Positions 11,803 through 23,586 of a stretch of DNA of 64,000 bases are shown piece after piece; positions within the stretch are counted from its first letter, which is position 1, and each line of letters begins with the position of its first letter. A program made the position numbers and the translations under genes. The notes under the pieces are model-generated. The model was not told where the DNA came from. It worked only from the letters and a program-made list of their open reading frames with translations, and ran no database searches. This stretch comes from Zizania palustris (taxonomy: Eukaryota; Streptophyta; Magnoliopsida; Poales; Poaceae): positions 86,588,328-86,652,327 of the forward strand of contig JAAALK010000080.1 in assembly GCA_019279435.1 (NCBI GenBank), given 5' to 3'.

Positions 11803-12116
11803 ATACTTATTGCTAGATGTTTGCTAGAAGTAGATATGATCTATCTTTACACTTAAGATATTTTTAGCTAGCATGCTTGTTAGATATTATGATTCTATAA
11901 TTTTTGTATTAACTTTTAGATGCATTTATATAATGAAGTTATAACTGAATTACAATGAATGTTATTTTATAATATTTTAAATTATTTGTATTATTTACAT
12001 GATGTTCTTTTAATATTGTAATTTTTTCCATTGCAACACACGGGCACTCAACTAGTGTATCTAAAATTCAAAAGGAAACCAATTTAACTGCGAAGCATTG
12101 AACACCAGAACATGAA

Positions 12117-12597
12117 CCTTCTCTGTATCTCTTCCATCCCAAGTTCTTGTAAATAAGTATGGATGCTTTGAAGAATGTGATCAAGGTCAACTTCATATAT
12201 TGAAGAGTGCCATCAAGGTCAACATCCATAGCTACCAAATAATTGCATACCTTTGTCATCTTAATTAAACATTTGACAACTAAATCTGAAATTTTTTTAT
12301 TCTTTACAGAAACGAACTCTGATGGTGTAGGGGATGGCCATCTTGAAGGGTCTAGAGGTCTTAACAAATTAATAAGCACAACAAACGAGGATGTTCTCTC
12401 AGCATTATCCTGCTCAAAGTATGATCATTAGAAAAGAGCAAGTAAAACACAAAAGCAGGCATAAAATGGAGATACAAACCAAAATTTTAAGCATTAAGAC
12501 ATTCAGAGCCTTGAGTAGGTGACTTCCATCATACATAAGAGGAACCCTTTCATCTAATAGCCAAAGTAGTAGCTCCGTGTTAGGTTATCTGGGGTAC
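12117..12597 (-). pseudogene. MOR1/XMAP215-family fragment, upstream exons
   Basis: Three exon-like blocks read on the minus strand. Block 12597-12481 encodes LWLLDERVPLMYDG and LLKALNVLMLKIL. Block 12414-12251 encodes DNAERTSSFVVLINLLRPLD and DLVVKCLIKMTK, ending at AAG|GTATGC, a good donor. Block 12206-12117 encodes VDLDHILQSIHTYLQELGME. All match consecutive parts of the C-terminal region of plant MOR1, a TOG-domain microtubule polymerase. Within the last block a GTTGACCTTGAT segment occurs twice (near 12175 and 12210), indicating a small internal duplication. The gene continues at 3112-2592 after the inner Helitron. It is partial and non-functional. Confidence 0.68.
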
Positions 12598-12998
12598 CCT
12601 CCTTGACAGCATGTGCAAGACGTTTGTTTTAGAAAGTCTGCAAAATAGCCAATTGCTTATAAACATTTAACCAAACAAAAATAATTAAGAGAATACAAAA
12701 GTATAATAACAAACCTACATGAGAGTATTTAAAGCATATTTGCAAGGCCTTGAAGAAGCCCTAGATAGGCTAAATTTTAAAGGTTTGGGGGACCTGAAAT
12801 CTTTTAAATTATCAGAGTTATGAATGCCAACAAGAACCTAAAGAAAACAACAAATCGACACCTGTGTTTGCAGGGAGTAATAGGGTATACATGGATCGAT
12901 GGATGTCAAGATATATATTGTATAGCACAAGAGGAATACAACAATATAATTATAGCCACTGAAGAGATAGGGATGCGACATGGTTGATTTGAAGGGTT

Positions 12999-13202
12999 TC
13001 AAGCATCGGTGAGGGAAACGATGATGGGGTACATGGCCTGGAACTTGGTCTCCCAGTCGGCGAGGACGCCGAGCTTCTTGCCGGTGATCCCGGAGAGGTC
13101 ACCGGAGACGTCGGCCTCATCCTTGGACATCTTACCAAGTGTGTGGTTAGCCTCACGGCGGGAGAAGATGGCGTAGTCACCGCCTGCGAAGTGGCATCTC
13201 AC
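12999..13202 (-). pseudogene. Membrane steroid-binding (MAPR) protein fragment
   Basis: The minus strand encodes about 60 residues ending at a stop: DYAIFSRREANHTLGKMSKD, then DVSGDLSGITGKKLGVLADW, then ETKFQAMYPIIVSL. This is the C-terminal half of the cytochrome-b5-like domain of the plant MAPR/steroid-binding protein 3 type, which binds haem or steroid at membranes. The N-terminal half, with the YNG and YDVT region, is missing upstream, where a GC-rich unrelated stretch lies (13203-13320). It is a Helitron-captured exon piece on the same strand as its neighbours. Confidence 0.7.
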
Positions 13203-13654
13203 TCAAATGAACGAGGCAACCGAGATTTGGGGTGGTGCCTCTGCCATGGGCATGCTTGGGCCGAGAGGGCACGAGTGTCCGGTGCGTGGTGGCCGGAGTT
13301 GTCAGTGTCGGCCATGCGTTGCGGTGGCTTTTCTAGTACACCTTAGCATTCTTTTCCAGTTCTTGAAGAAATCTCAAATTGTCAGCCCAAAACAGTACAC
13401 AAACCGAATCATCCTACAATTGAAGTAACAAACTTAATTTTCTAAGGCAACTCAAGCGTGTAGCACATTTTTTAGCATTACTCCAGGGATAGTTCTGGAC
13501 TTGAATCTTTTGTTGATCAATGAATGCAAAATTCTCATATATGACAGTACCAATAGCAAAGCATGGATGATCTATTATCACTCTGCTCCTAACAAAGTAC
13601 CACCGGTTCACAACTTCACATGAACAGAAATTGTAAAGAAATAATGGTTTTTAC

Positions 13655-14085
13655 CTGTTATAGTGCTCGAAGACCAGGACGACGAGGGGGTTGGGGTGAA
13701 AGGCAAAGCTCTCCCACTCAAAGCAATTTATCTCTTTGACCCATCCCTCGTCGATATCGCCCTCCCAATCGATCTCGACCCTGTCCATAGTCACGTTCTT
13801 AATCGAATGATTGTCAAAGTACTTCAACACCTGAATCCTCCACCTGATGTCAGCATCCAGAAGCTAGGAGGGGTCCTTCTCCTCTACCACAGCCTTATAC
13901 TCCCCCTCTTCCTCCCCATGCCCCTCTTGTTCCTCCTTGTCGGGAAACTCCTCTTCCTTTTACTTCAGGTTGTCGCCTTTGCCATATAGGACCTCAGGGT
14001 AGCACTATCAGATGGAGGCAAAGACCTGCTCGGGGCAGTCGTGGACGAAGTCCTCCATGGCCGCTACCTGCCTGCCTCGCTCCAT
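13655..14085 (-). pseudogene. Unidentified captured host exon
   Basis: On the minus strand a coding-like stretch runs from an ATG near 14085 (MERGRQVAAMEDFVHDCPEQ) to INCFEWESFAFHPNPLVVLV, ending at AACAG|GTAAAA, a plausible splice donor at 13654. At least four stops interrupt the frame: two near 14010, one near 13960 and one near 13870. The middle is acidic and lysine/glutamate-rich. The block KYFDNHSIKNVTMDRVEIDW and the acidic DWEGDIDEGW motif look conserved, but I do not recognise the family. It lies on the same strand as the MAPR and MOR1 pieces, consistent with capture by the outer Helitron. Confidence 0.5.
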
Positions 14086-14627
14086 CGCTCGCGACGCGGC
14101 TCGCGTGGCTTGGTTGTGGGCAAATCGACTGTAACCTCCCCTGACTTCTACGCGCGTGGGGAGGAGGCAGCAACGGCACGCGAATGGGGAGGAGGCAGGA
14201 ATGACGTCTCGAGCGTGTGGAGGAGGCAGTTGTCGTGGCGCGCTGCGTGCACGGGGAGGAAGGTGAGTAGACCGAATTTGAATGTTTAGATATTATTTTG
14301 GAGTATTAAATGTAGACTATTTATAAAATCTATTCATAATCGATGGATTATTCGCGACACAAATATAATAAGTCTAATTATGTCATAATTTTACAATAGA
14401 ATGCTACAATAAATATTTACTAATTATAGATTAATTAGTCTTAAAAAATTGTCTCATCAATAATCATTCAATTCTATAATTATTTTTATAATCAGTTCAA
14501 GTTTAATCATTCAAATTAATGTTTAAACATACGATGTGATACGAACTAAACTTTAGTCCATGGAATCAAACACCCTTTGAAGTTTCCTCTATAGTAGAGA
14601 TTGTTTACATTGCTTTAGAGCGACTTT

Positions 14628-14820
14628 CACTACTACAAATATGAACTGTAAGGCGATGGACGATTTCACTATAGTGGCGGCCAATTAGAGGCCCGCCACT
14701 ACTAGTGGACCGCCACTAGTGTACCAACAGTAGTGGTAGGCTAGAAAATGGTCTGCCAGTGCTACGTTGTCCGTCACTAATGTGATGATGATATCATAGG
14801 CGACCACCACTACTGTTCCG
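14628..14820. repeat. CACTA left terminal and subterminal repeats
   Basis: The terminal repeat at 14628-14655 is followed by several inverted and direct copies of AGTGGCGG/CCGCCACT (near 14672, 14692, 14710) up to the TATA box. In En/Spm such arrays bind the TNPA protein; the role here is inferred by analogy. Confidence 0.75.
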
Positions 14821-14830
14821 GCTATAAATA
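14821..14830 (+). promoter_or_regulatory. TATA box of the transposase gene
   Basis: GCTATAAATA lies directly after the subterminal array and about 600 bases before the transposase ATG at 15434. The interval may contain a 5' leader and an intron (AGGAGGTAAAT near 14955). Confidence 0.5.
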
Positions 14831-15433
14831 CAAACCTTCATGTTGCCCAGAGTCCGAGACTACAGGAGTTCATGATTTCGTCCTTACAATGGCGACGCAA
14901 ATCTAGAAAGTGGAGGGGGAGGCTTTGTTTTTGTTTCTTTTCAAGGATTTCGTTCTAGGAGGTAAATCCGCATCGAATATCACATTTATTTTTCCCTTAA
15001 TCAAGCATATAATGAGTTATTACTGTTTTACTAATCTAGGGTTTGTGCATATAAATTTTCAAATATTATTCCATTTATAGTGTTTCTTTCTCCCAAATGA
15101 ACAATTATGACCCTCCTCACAATTATTCATCACTTGTATACATTTTACCTCGTTTTAATCTCTTTTTAGTTTTATTTATGATTATAGATCTAGATCTACG
15201 TTGTTTGGAGAGAGAAACCAATGTAGTTAATTTATTTACTAAATTTTTAATTCTATTTAATACTATTACTCCTTTATAATTAACAAGATTTACGTAGTTT
15301 CAATTAAAGTATTTTTAATTAATGTTCTTAGGAGAGAGAAATCAATATACATTTAATTTAAAAAATACTAAGATTAATTATAATGAATAGGTATCTTTTT
15401 ATTAATATTTTTTTAAAAAATAATATGTTTTAG

Positions 15434-17519
15434 ATGAAGCATAGGTCTTGGATGTACTCGTCCAACGACGGAGATGTGGTGGCATATTTTAACCGAGTAA
15501 CTGAATTTACTAAAGGTGCCGCACAATATGTTTCCCGTTAGAGAGAAGTGGCAATATATTGTCCTTGTAATGTTTGTAAGAACGAAGAGATGTATCTGTG
15601 TTCACATCGTGAAACCATACGCTTTCACTTGTGAAAAATTGCTTTGTGGAAAACTACTATATATGGACCAAACACAGTGAGATAGGTGAAAACCCTCCTG
15701 ATGATTCAACATGCCGCAAGATGCTTATCAACACAAAAGAGGTTGTGATCATACATCCGGCATAACACATGATATTGATCAACATGATGATGACGACACC
15801 TTTGATGTGGAGGAATTGATGTGAAATGTTGCGCTTGAGGTGTTGTTGCGGAGAACTTCAATGAAAGGCTATGATAACTTTGAAGCACTTGACAAAGCAT
15901 CGAAGAACCTTCTTTACAAGGAACGTCACGGTTGCGATAAGAGTATACTGTGTAGTACACAACTCTTGAGCTTATGAAACTGAAGGCCCGCAATGGATGG
16001 TCTGACACTAGTTTTTCAAATCTTTTGCAGCTCCTCAAAAAGGTTTTGCCGAAACCCAATGGTTTGCCATCTGATACGTTCCAAGCAAAGAAGATGATTT
16101 GTCCGTTGACTTTGGTCGTTCAAAGATTAATGCATGCCCGAACCACTATATTCTATATCGAAAAAGTATGAATTGTTAGAGAGTTGTCCACAGTGCAACA
16201 CAAGTCGATACAAACGGGCAAATAACTTGTGGAGGACTACAATCACGATCGGAAGAAGAATAAGAGGTTACCGAAGAGGAAGAGGAATGTTATTGTAGAC
16301 CAGCATGGATATAAGACGGAGAGGAAGGTTCTAGCCTTAGTAATGTGGTACCTACCGGTGATTGATCGCTTGAAACATATGTTCTCTAATCCCAGAGATG
16401 TTGAACTATTAATCTGGCATTTCGCTGGGCAAAAAAAGGACGGAAAACTTTGGCACCCTGTAGATGCTAGGCAGTGGAAATAATTTGACCTGGCCCATCC
16501 AGACTTCCTGGAGGATCCTAGAAATATTAGGATGTGACTTAGCACGGATGGAATGAATCCCTTCGGTGAGATGAGGAACCCACACAGTACATGGCCAGTC
16601 TTTCTGTGCTTGTTCAACATTCCATCATGGTTGTGCCACAAAAGAAAGTACCTTATGCTCACTACTCTAATTTCCATTCCAAAACAACCTAACAATGACA
16701 TTGATGTCTTTCTAGAACCTTTGATGGAGGATATGAAACGTCTATGGGAACATGATGTACGTGTTTGGGATGAGCACAAGAAAGAGCACTTCAATATAAG
16801 AACCATGATCTTTTGCACCATAGCTGACAACTCGGGCGTATGTCCCTAACATGGTAGGTTAAAGAAAAGACAACATGTGTAGTGTGTGTGGACCAGACAA
16901 AATCTGTGCATCTTCCATCGTTCGTTAAGATGGTATATATGCGACACCGCAGATTTTTACCAAGAAACCACAAATATCGAAGAAATAGGAACCATTTCAA
17001 TGGTACAATCGAGCTTGGGCAGCCACCACGACATCGAGATGACAAATTTCTATTCAAAATGGTGAAAATATCAAAGTTTTTTTCGGAAAGAAGAGGAAGA
17101 AATATGTAAAAATTTCAAAGGACGCTCCATTTAAAAAGGAGTCAATCTTCTTTAGGTACTTACCCGATTGGAAGGAGTTAAAGATTGGTCATGCTATCAA
17201 TACCATGCATGTTGAGAAGAATGTCTTCGACAGCACCATCTGTATTTTGTTAAACATACCAGGCAAGTCAAAAGATTGACTCAAAGTACAAAGAGACATT
17301 CAAACTCTCGGAACTAAACCTGAGTTTCACCCACAAGAAAAGGCCAATGAAAAAATTTCCCTTCCGGCTGCTAACTATAACCTCACAATTGACGAGAAAA
17401 AATCAATCTGCAAGTGTCTACATGGAATCAGAGTTCCAACAGGATTCTCAACAAACATAAATAATATTGTCTCTATGGTAGATGAGAGGATGAGTGGCTA
17501 CAACACTCATGATTTTAAT
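15434..17519 (+). pseudogene. CACTA TNPD-like transposase, N-terminal segment
   Basis: From ATG 15434 the protein begins MKHRSWMYSSNDGDVVAYFN and continues to a CPCNVCKN motif near 15560. This is the transposase-associated zinc-like domain of plant CACTA proteins. From about 15930 a Transposase_21 (TNP2) region follows: LLKKVLPKPNGLPSDTFQAK, then CPQC, then GHAINTMHVEKNVFDS near 17200. This is the DDE-type enzyme that cuts the CACTA ends. Many stops and frameshifts break the frame. The segment is interrupted at 17520 by Copia element A and resumes at 36475. Order and orientation of domains match intact family members. Confidence 0.8.
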
Positions 17520-20488
17520 TGTGGGATCGGAATGGCGACTAGAAGGGGGGTGAATAGACGCCTTGACAAATTTTCTTGAATAAGATGGTCTGTTCAAATC
17601 ACCCAATGCTCCTCCAAGATCAGCGAATTCAAATTTGAACAAAACAGTACAAAAACAGAGCAAAACTTGTTCCAAAATCTCAGTTCAGTTGAATTCGGAG
17701 TCTGAAGTGCCGAAATACCCAAGTCAGAATATGAGATGCCGAAGTTTCTTTTCCAAGTCGGAGTATGAAACTTTGCTATCTCAGTCGGTCACCCAATTGC
17801 CGACAAACTTCAAAACGTGCAGAAAAACATCCAAGACATTGAATTTTCACTTCAAATCTATTTCAATCTATGTTAACACTTTGGATCACAATTTAGATAA
17901 AGTAAGCAGAACATTTGATTGAGCAATTCAGGTTTGATTAGAAAGTTCAGATCAAGCTAACCATTCAGAAGATAAAATTCAGAACTTATTTGTCTTGTTA
18001 AGTTGAAACTATTCAACAATAGAAATTCCAATATCACAACATGTTTAAAAGATGTGATACTTAAACCACTCAATGAGATTTTAAATGGAATCAGTACTGA
18101 ACACAACAGAGCAAAATATTCAGTTTCAATCAGAACAACCAAAAGAAGTCGGGTCTCAACTATTTCTGTTAAGAATTTTTAGGCAGAATTCAAATACACT
18201 TCTTGATTTGAAATTCAAACAGAATGGAGAGGTAATCAAGTGATCTGCATAGATGAATGAACTCAATAGATACAAAGGAGTGTAGACATACCTTTTGATT
18301 GTTTTAGCTCTTCAGGAATCAGTTGTGCATATTCCAATAGACTTTGTTCTTTTGCTTGTAATTGATTCAGTTCAATCAGTTTCAATCAATAGTACATAAA
18401 GTAGAAGAAGGATACTATTCAGATTCAGAACAAAAGTTGATACTCAATCATGGCTCAAGATCAAAATAATCAGAATCAAATCCCAGGAATTCAGAGATCA
18501 AAATAGAGATAATCTGACTTAATATTAATTTTTCAGAACTGTAATCATTTCACAAATGTTGAGTGAATCAAATAAAGCTCATAGATGATGAACTGACCCG
18601 TGAAAAACAAATCTTCAAAACCTTCTAATCTGATCAGATTAAGATCATAATACAGATGGATATTAATTGTTTAGTAATCCAAATCTGTTATGTGTGAAGT
18701 TAATCCAACAAAAAACTTTTTCTGAGTAAAATCTGGAGGGGTAAAAAGACTTGGTTCGGGATAAATCAAAAATCACATTCTGCCAAACAGTTGGGCACAC
18801 AGAAATCAGAGAAGAAATTAAAGAAAATGCCAGTTCCTTGTTTGGTTACAGAACTGCAGTGCTGATGTGAGAAATCAGACCAACTTTATATAGTTTAGGA
18901 AGCACTTTTCAGAGTTCTGTCTGGCAATCAGAAGTTCTTTGATCCCTCAAAAAAATCAGATTGAGAGTTTAGTTTTGTCAAAGTAGTATGATAACTCTTT
19001 CTGATAATCCATCATCAATTCTAACCCAGATAAGATATAAGCACATCTGAATCAACCTTTCAATCTTGAAAAAGATTCAGTCAAGAATCTTCTGCTTTGT
19101 ATTCTAAAAGTGATATGCAGAAGGGTTCTTGATTAGTTCATATCTTGAAAAACATCAGGATTAGGAAGAGGTTCTTGATAAAGTTCAGCCAAATGATTTT
19201 ACAGTCAGCAGATCAGCACAACTGAATAAAACTCAGGTACTTCTCAGTATTTGGACCAAAAGTTTTTCAGATCAAGGATCCATATGATTAAGTTGTCCAT
19301 TGAGATGTATGAACCATGAGTTATCATCACAGATCAAATCAAGATAACTCTCATAGATTTAAACAGAACAAGATACTCAAGTTCTTCAAGAATCATGCAT
19401 TTCACCAATATGTAATTTATATCAAGACTTTCTTCTCAGAACTGAGGTATCACTTTTGAACAGCAAAATAATCAAGAGGAAGTTTCAGAAACCAGTTGCA
19501 AACTTCAAAAATGGAACATCCAAATCATGCACAACAGAAGTTATATAAGCATCAAACTCATGTTCTGTAGTAAAATCATCAGAAAAGGACTCACAAAAAT
19601 GAATACAGACCAAAAGAATTCATGTGCCAGAACTTACATAGTCATCGCTAAACACTGTATAGATTTTGGATGGTGAACAGAACTACAATAGGCTGAACTA
19701 AGAAAGTAATTGATGCAGTAAAATTGTAGTAGCTACAATGTTCAGCCCACAAAATGAGCAGCCAAAAAAGAGAGAGAGAAACCCATTGCTATGGACCTCT
19801 ATTTATAGGCTACCCATGGGGAAAAGTTCTGAAAACACCCTCAAGAGTCTCTAAATTACATCAAGACCCTATTCCTTTAATATAATTCCAGAATTTAAAA
19901 AATCCTAAAAAATATTAAAAGAGTACAATTACTCTAGACTATTAAACAAAAATTAACTCTAATTTATTGAAATTAGAAACATTTAAGTTGCGACGATTTT
20001 CAGCAAAAATCGCCAAAGCCTCTCAACTCTTCAACTCATGACACCGCTTTGCGAATCCGAGCGACAGCAAGTCTCTCCCGCTCTCGATACCCTCGAGCTG
20101 CCTGATCACTTGCACTAGCCTCCCTTTCGCAGACTCGGTCGTCATGCCATCTCGACCAACCGTCTGTCCATGTCTTGCTCAGTCTCTTCGTGCACTTCTT
20201 GAGATCTTCTCCAACTTCACCCGGCCTTCCTAACCCTCCAGCATCGAGCTCCCTACTTGATCCTTAATCACCCGCCATTAACAGTTGGTCAGCATCTCCA
20301 CCCTGCACATACAAGACAAGCCAAACCAAGAACGCGACGCACACCGAACACCTCAGCACACAATCCACAACCGTGCACCGAACCCTTCGATGCACTCAAA
20401 CCATTACTCACTCATTCACTCGATCGCTCATCCTTGTCAATCACTCATCATAAAGACAGAAACCACAGTGCGACCACACTTGGTTTCA
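17520..20488 (-). repeat. Element A 3' LTR (left), full length 2.97 kb
   Basis: It runs from TGTGGGATCGG to TTGGTTTCA. A TATA-like CTCTATTTATAGGC at 19797-19810 gives a CTATAAATAG box on the minus strand. The first 1.4 kb aligns closely with 34945-36360. The portion 18941-20384 has no counterpart in the other LTR, which carries a deletion. Confidence 0.8.
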
Positions 20489-21564
20489 AAATCTCCCCGT
20501 TGATGAGTGCATTGACAACCCAAACAAAGACATGATGAAGGTTTCAAGTTAAGCGCACAAGTGACCATAAAAACCCAAAAAGAGCCAAAACATGTCACTT
20601 GGTAAAAGATCTCCCTCTTGGGCAAAAACCTCATGCAAAGCATTCAACTCATGCAAAACAAAGTCATTACTCCCTCTTAACCAAGCAAACACATCATGTG
20701 AATCATTTCTCCCCCTTTGGCAATGCAAGCATCAAGATGATAAAAAGATGCAAAGAGGGGTGTGAGGGTAGAGTATAGATGCAAGCTTCTGAAACATGAG
20801 CAAATCCAATTACAGTACACACAAACATTTGCCTTGAATATTGTCTAAAAGTATTGTATGAAACACTCAGATGAATACCATCAAAACAAAAAGCATGAGC
20901 AAGCATTTTCAGATTTTAGCAAATAAAAGCATCACTACTCAGACTAGCATACTATACATGCCAAGGCATGAGACAAAAAAGCTAATCAAATACTAACCAG
21001 ATAAGCATATCCCACTACAAGGCGCTTCAGAAAACTTGATATGCAATTGATTCAAGCTTTTGATTTTTTATTTTTCATTGTAGTGCTAGGGGTTATTTGC
21101 AAGTCAACCTTATGCTAATCGACCATGCTAAGCCTAGGTTGAAACCATCAGAAGCTTAAAGCAATGGTCTCGGACATACACTTCATTGTCCCAGTTCATA
21201 CCAAAGTGCTATGGTAAGCAGTCCGGAATAAAGTAGTGCGACAAAGCAAACGCACCTGGATCTTTTAAATTTCAGCACAAAACAACATGAATATCATTCA
21301 TTTTCATTTTCATTCATTTTCCATTTTTTAATTTTCAACACAATATTTTTAAGATGATCAAGTTGCTTATTAGCATCCAAGTGAAAAGGACCTAGCTATC
21401 AGGTATGTAAAAGATAGCAAAAGTACTCAAACTATTCATGCTAGTTTCTAGACTAAGTAGTGATCATTTTCAAATTTTCATAAATAAAAGCCATGCTCAT
21501 GACAAATATCACATGTAAACAAGCCAAGTGAAAACAACATTATTAAAGACAATATTTCAAAGGC
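20489..21564 (-). other. Element A 3' non-coding internal region
   Basis: This 1.1-kb stretch between the A 3' LTR and nested element B has no coding frame. It resembles the matching region of elements B (23587-24717) and C (39162-40321), sharing phrases such as TTGATGAGTGCATTGACAAC and CCCCTTTGGCAATGCAAGCA. The polypurine tract is expected at its left edge (GGGGAGATTTTG on the minus strand). Confidence 0.65.
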
Positions 21565-21569
21565 ATAAC

Positions 21570-23586
21570 TGTTGGATCGGAAACGGCGACCAAAGGAGGG
21601 TGAATGGGAGCTTTTAAAATTTCGGGCTAAAAACAACCTTCTATTTTTTATTCTATCTTTTGCGGAACAAGCTTCGAACACAACCTTCGAAGGTCTGGTT
21701 CGGAGGTAATTTACAGCTCCGAACACAGGCTTCACAAGGGAGCAAAAGTTCGAAGTCAAGAAGACTTCGCTCCACCCACAACCCCGAAAAATCAACTCAG
21801 CTATGTCAGTGCAGGCTCCGCACACAGGGTGCTTCGAGCAGGCTTCGCACTTCACCCTTCGCACGAGTGGACTACCCTCTGAGGACTTCGACCAAATACT
21901 TAGCGACAGCAACTCGTGCTGGGCTTCGTACTTCGAAGGTCTAAACGCACACAAACAGACTTCGCTAGGGGCTTCGACACGATAAGAAACACGGGCTTCG
22001 ATCAGGACTTCGGTAGTAAGCAGCGAGGTCTAGCCTCCAGTTACACAGAGCGAACACACTGAAAAGCACACTCCGCGCAAAACACACTTCGCCTAGACAG
22101 GCTTCGATGCACTACCACAAGTCACTCGAAGTGACACACAAATGATCGAAGTATGCACCGAGGTATGTAAAACAAGCTCAAGCAAAATGAACACAAAAGC
22201 AGGGCTTCGCTGCTTGAACAAGGAACACTAAAAATGAACTCACTGGATGAATACAAAGTATGTGGTGGCTAGTACAGGAGCTCAACAATCAATGCTCAAA
22301 GTGTTAAATGTTACCTACCCAGCCCCCATATTTATAGCCACTATTCACCCAAGTGAATTGACTACTTTACCCCTAGGGTTTACATTGGTTTTGACTCTAC
22401 AGAACAGAGGGGTACAAAAGGTAGTCAACTTTATTTGGAGGCTTCTCTGTCAGCTTTGCAGAGGGGACAACGTCAGCTTTTTGCTGAGCAGACATTGTCA
22501 GCCTTTACAGTCTTTGACCTTTCTGAAGCCCCCCTTCGCACGCGAGGGGTGCGGTAGCTTGGGTGAGAAGCCTTGAGCCTGACGGCCTTCGCTTCACCGA
22601 AGTCTGCCTCCGATACAGTGACGGTTTTGAGCCGAAGTCGTCAAAGCCTTGGGCCTTCGCACCACCACCTTCGGAGTGGACCACCACGGCTTCGTAGCTT
22701 CTCCCAGCTCGAACTCCGTCAGTCCATGTACCGAAGCCATGCATGGCCGAAGTACCACAAGACAACCACACTCCGAACCCCCACCTTCGGAGTACCACCC
22801 TTCGAAGTCCCTCCTTCGTCCAAGGCCTCCACATGAAGCATTCCATGAGCACTTCGTCGTAGTGTCTCTCCCCGAGCACACTCCTCGACTAGCCTCACCC
22901 GGACCATGCCTTCGATGCACCTCGACTTCTGAGACCTTCGTCGGGTACCTTCGAGTGTTTCCCTCCGGAGCACACTTCGAACACCTTGCCTCTGCTGAGG
23001 ACTTGATCCACCATACTCCGAAGTTACCCCATCCGGAGTACCCTTCGAAGTGCCTCGCCTCCGAGGACTTTGTCTCGGAGTACCTTCACCCGGAGCCATG
23101 CTCTGCACTTACTGCCTTGTCCTGGTGTACCTCGACCCGAGGTCCGACCTCGACCCCTTCGCAGCCTCCGTGACGGAGCTCCCCGCTCCCTTGGCATCTA
23201 GCCTCCCGCTTGACCCAGGTTCACTTGCTACGAACCGTCCGTCGCCTCCGAAGTCCCCTGCACACCACAGACAAGCAGACAAGTGTGTCCAGTACCCCGG
23301 AGACCTCTCCGGGTTAGCAACCTTCGGCACACACTCTGGTGTACCGCCCAAAGTACCGAGACCTTTGGTACAACCCCAGTCATCTTGTACTGTCGGACCC
23401 CTCCGACAGGCACACTCCGCTGCAACATCTGCAGCAACCAAAGCCCACCGAACCCTTCGGTGAAACCACCTCCGAACACCTTCGGAGATCCAACCTCCGA
23501 ACCCCTTCGGAGGTACCCCTTCGAAACAGAGGTTAAACATAGTCAATCACTCATCACAGACTCTGAAACCAACCCTTGGTTTCTCA
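21570..23586 (-). repeat. Element B 3' LTR (left)
   Basis: It runs from TGTTGGATCGGAAACGG to TTGGTTTCTCA, 2017 bp. A TATA element (GGCTATAAATATGG on the minus strand) lies at 22326-22339. The part from 22500 to 23540 is dense in short palindromes built on CTTCGGAG and TTCGAA. Its long open frames on both strands arise from this biased composition and are not genes. Confidence 0.88.

Larger units (their letters stand above)
3132..12055 (+). mobile_element. Inner Helitron, nested in the outer one
   Basis: The plus strand starts TCTATACTACTTAAAAGG at 3132 after an A at 3131. It ends TTGCAACACACGGGCACTCA then ACTAG at 12055, followed by T. The 3' end shares its motif layout with the outer Helitron (TTGCAA, GGGCA, CTCA, CTAG), so the two belong to related families with opposite orientation. 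Joining 3131 to 12056 restores a continuous MOR1-like fragment whose exons lie in order on both sides, supporting both boundaries. Inside are a p24 gene piece, a LINE, a foldback MITE and a possible TIR element. No Rep/helicase is seen. The remaining stretches at 3150-3340, 10429-10755 and 11810-12050 hold nothing recognised. Confidence 0.7.
2278..14600 (-). mobile_element. Outer Helitron, non-autonomous, with captured gene pieces
   Basis: On the minus strand the element starts at 14600 with TCTCTACTATAG, preceded by A. It ends at 2278 with a TTGCAA-containing degenerate hairpin and then CTCACTAG followed by T. This fits Helitron rules: insertion between A and T, a 5' TC, a 3' CTRR and a subterminal hairpin. 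No Rep/helicase gene is present, so movement would have needed an autonomous partner. It carries fragments of a MOR1-like gene, a MAPR gene and an unidentified gene, all on its own strand, and is interrupted by a second Helitron at 3132-12055. Without that insert it would be about 3.4 kb. Stops and frameshifts show that the captured pieces decay. Confidence 0.68.
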
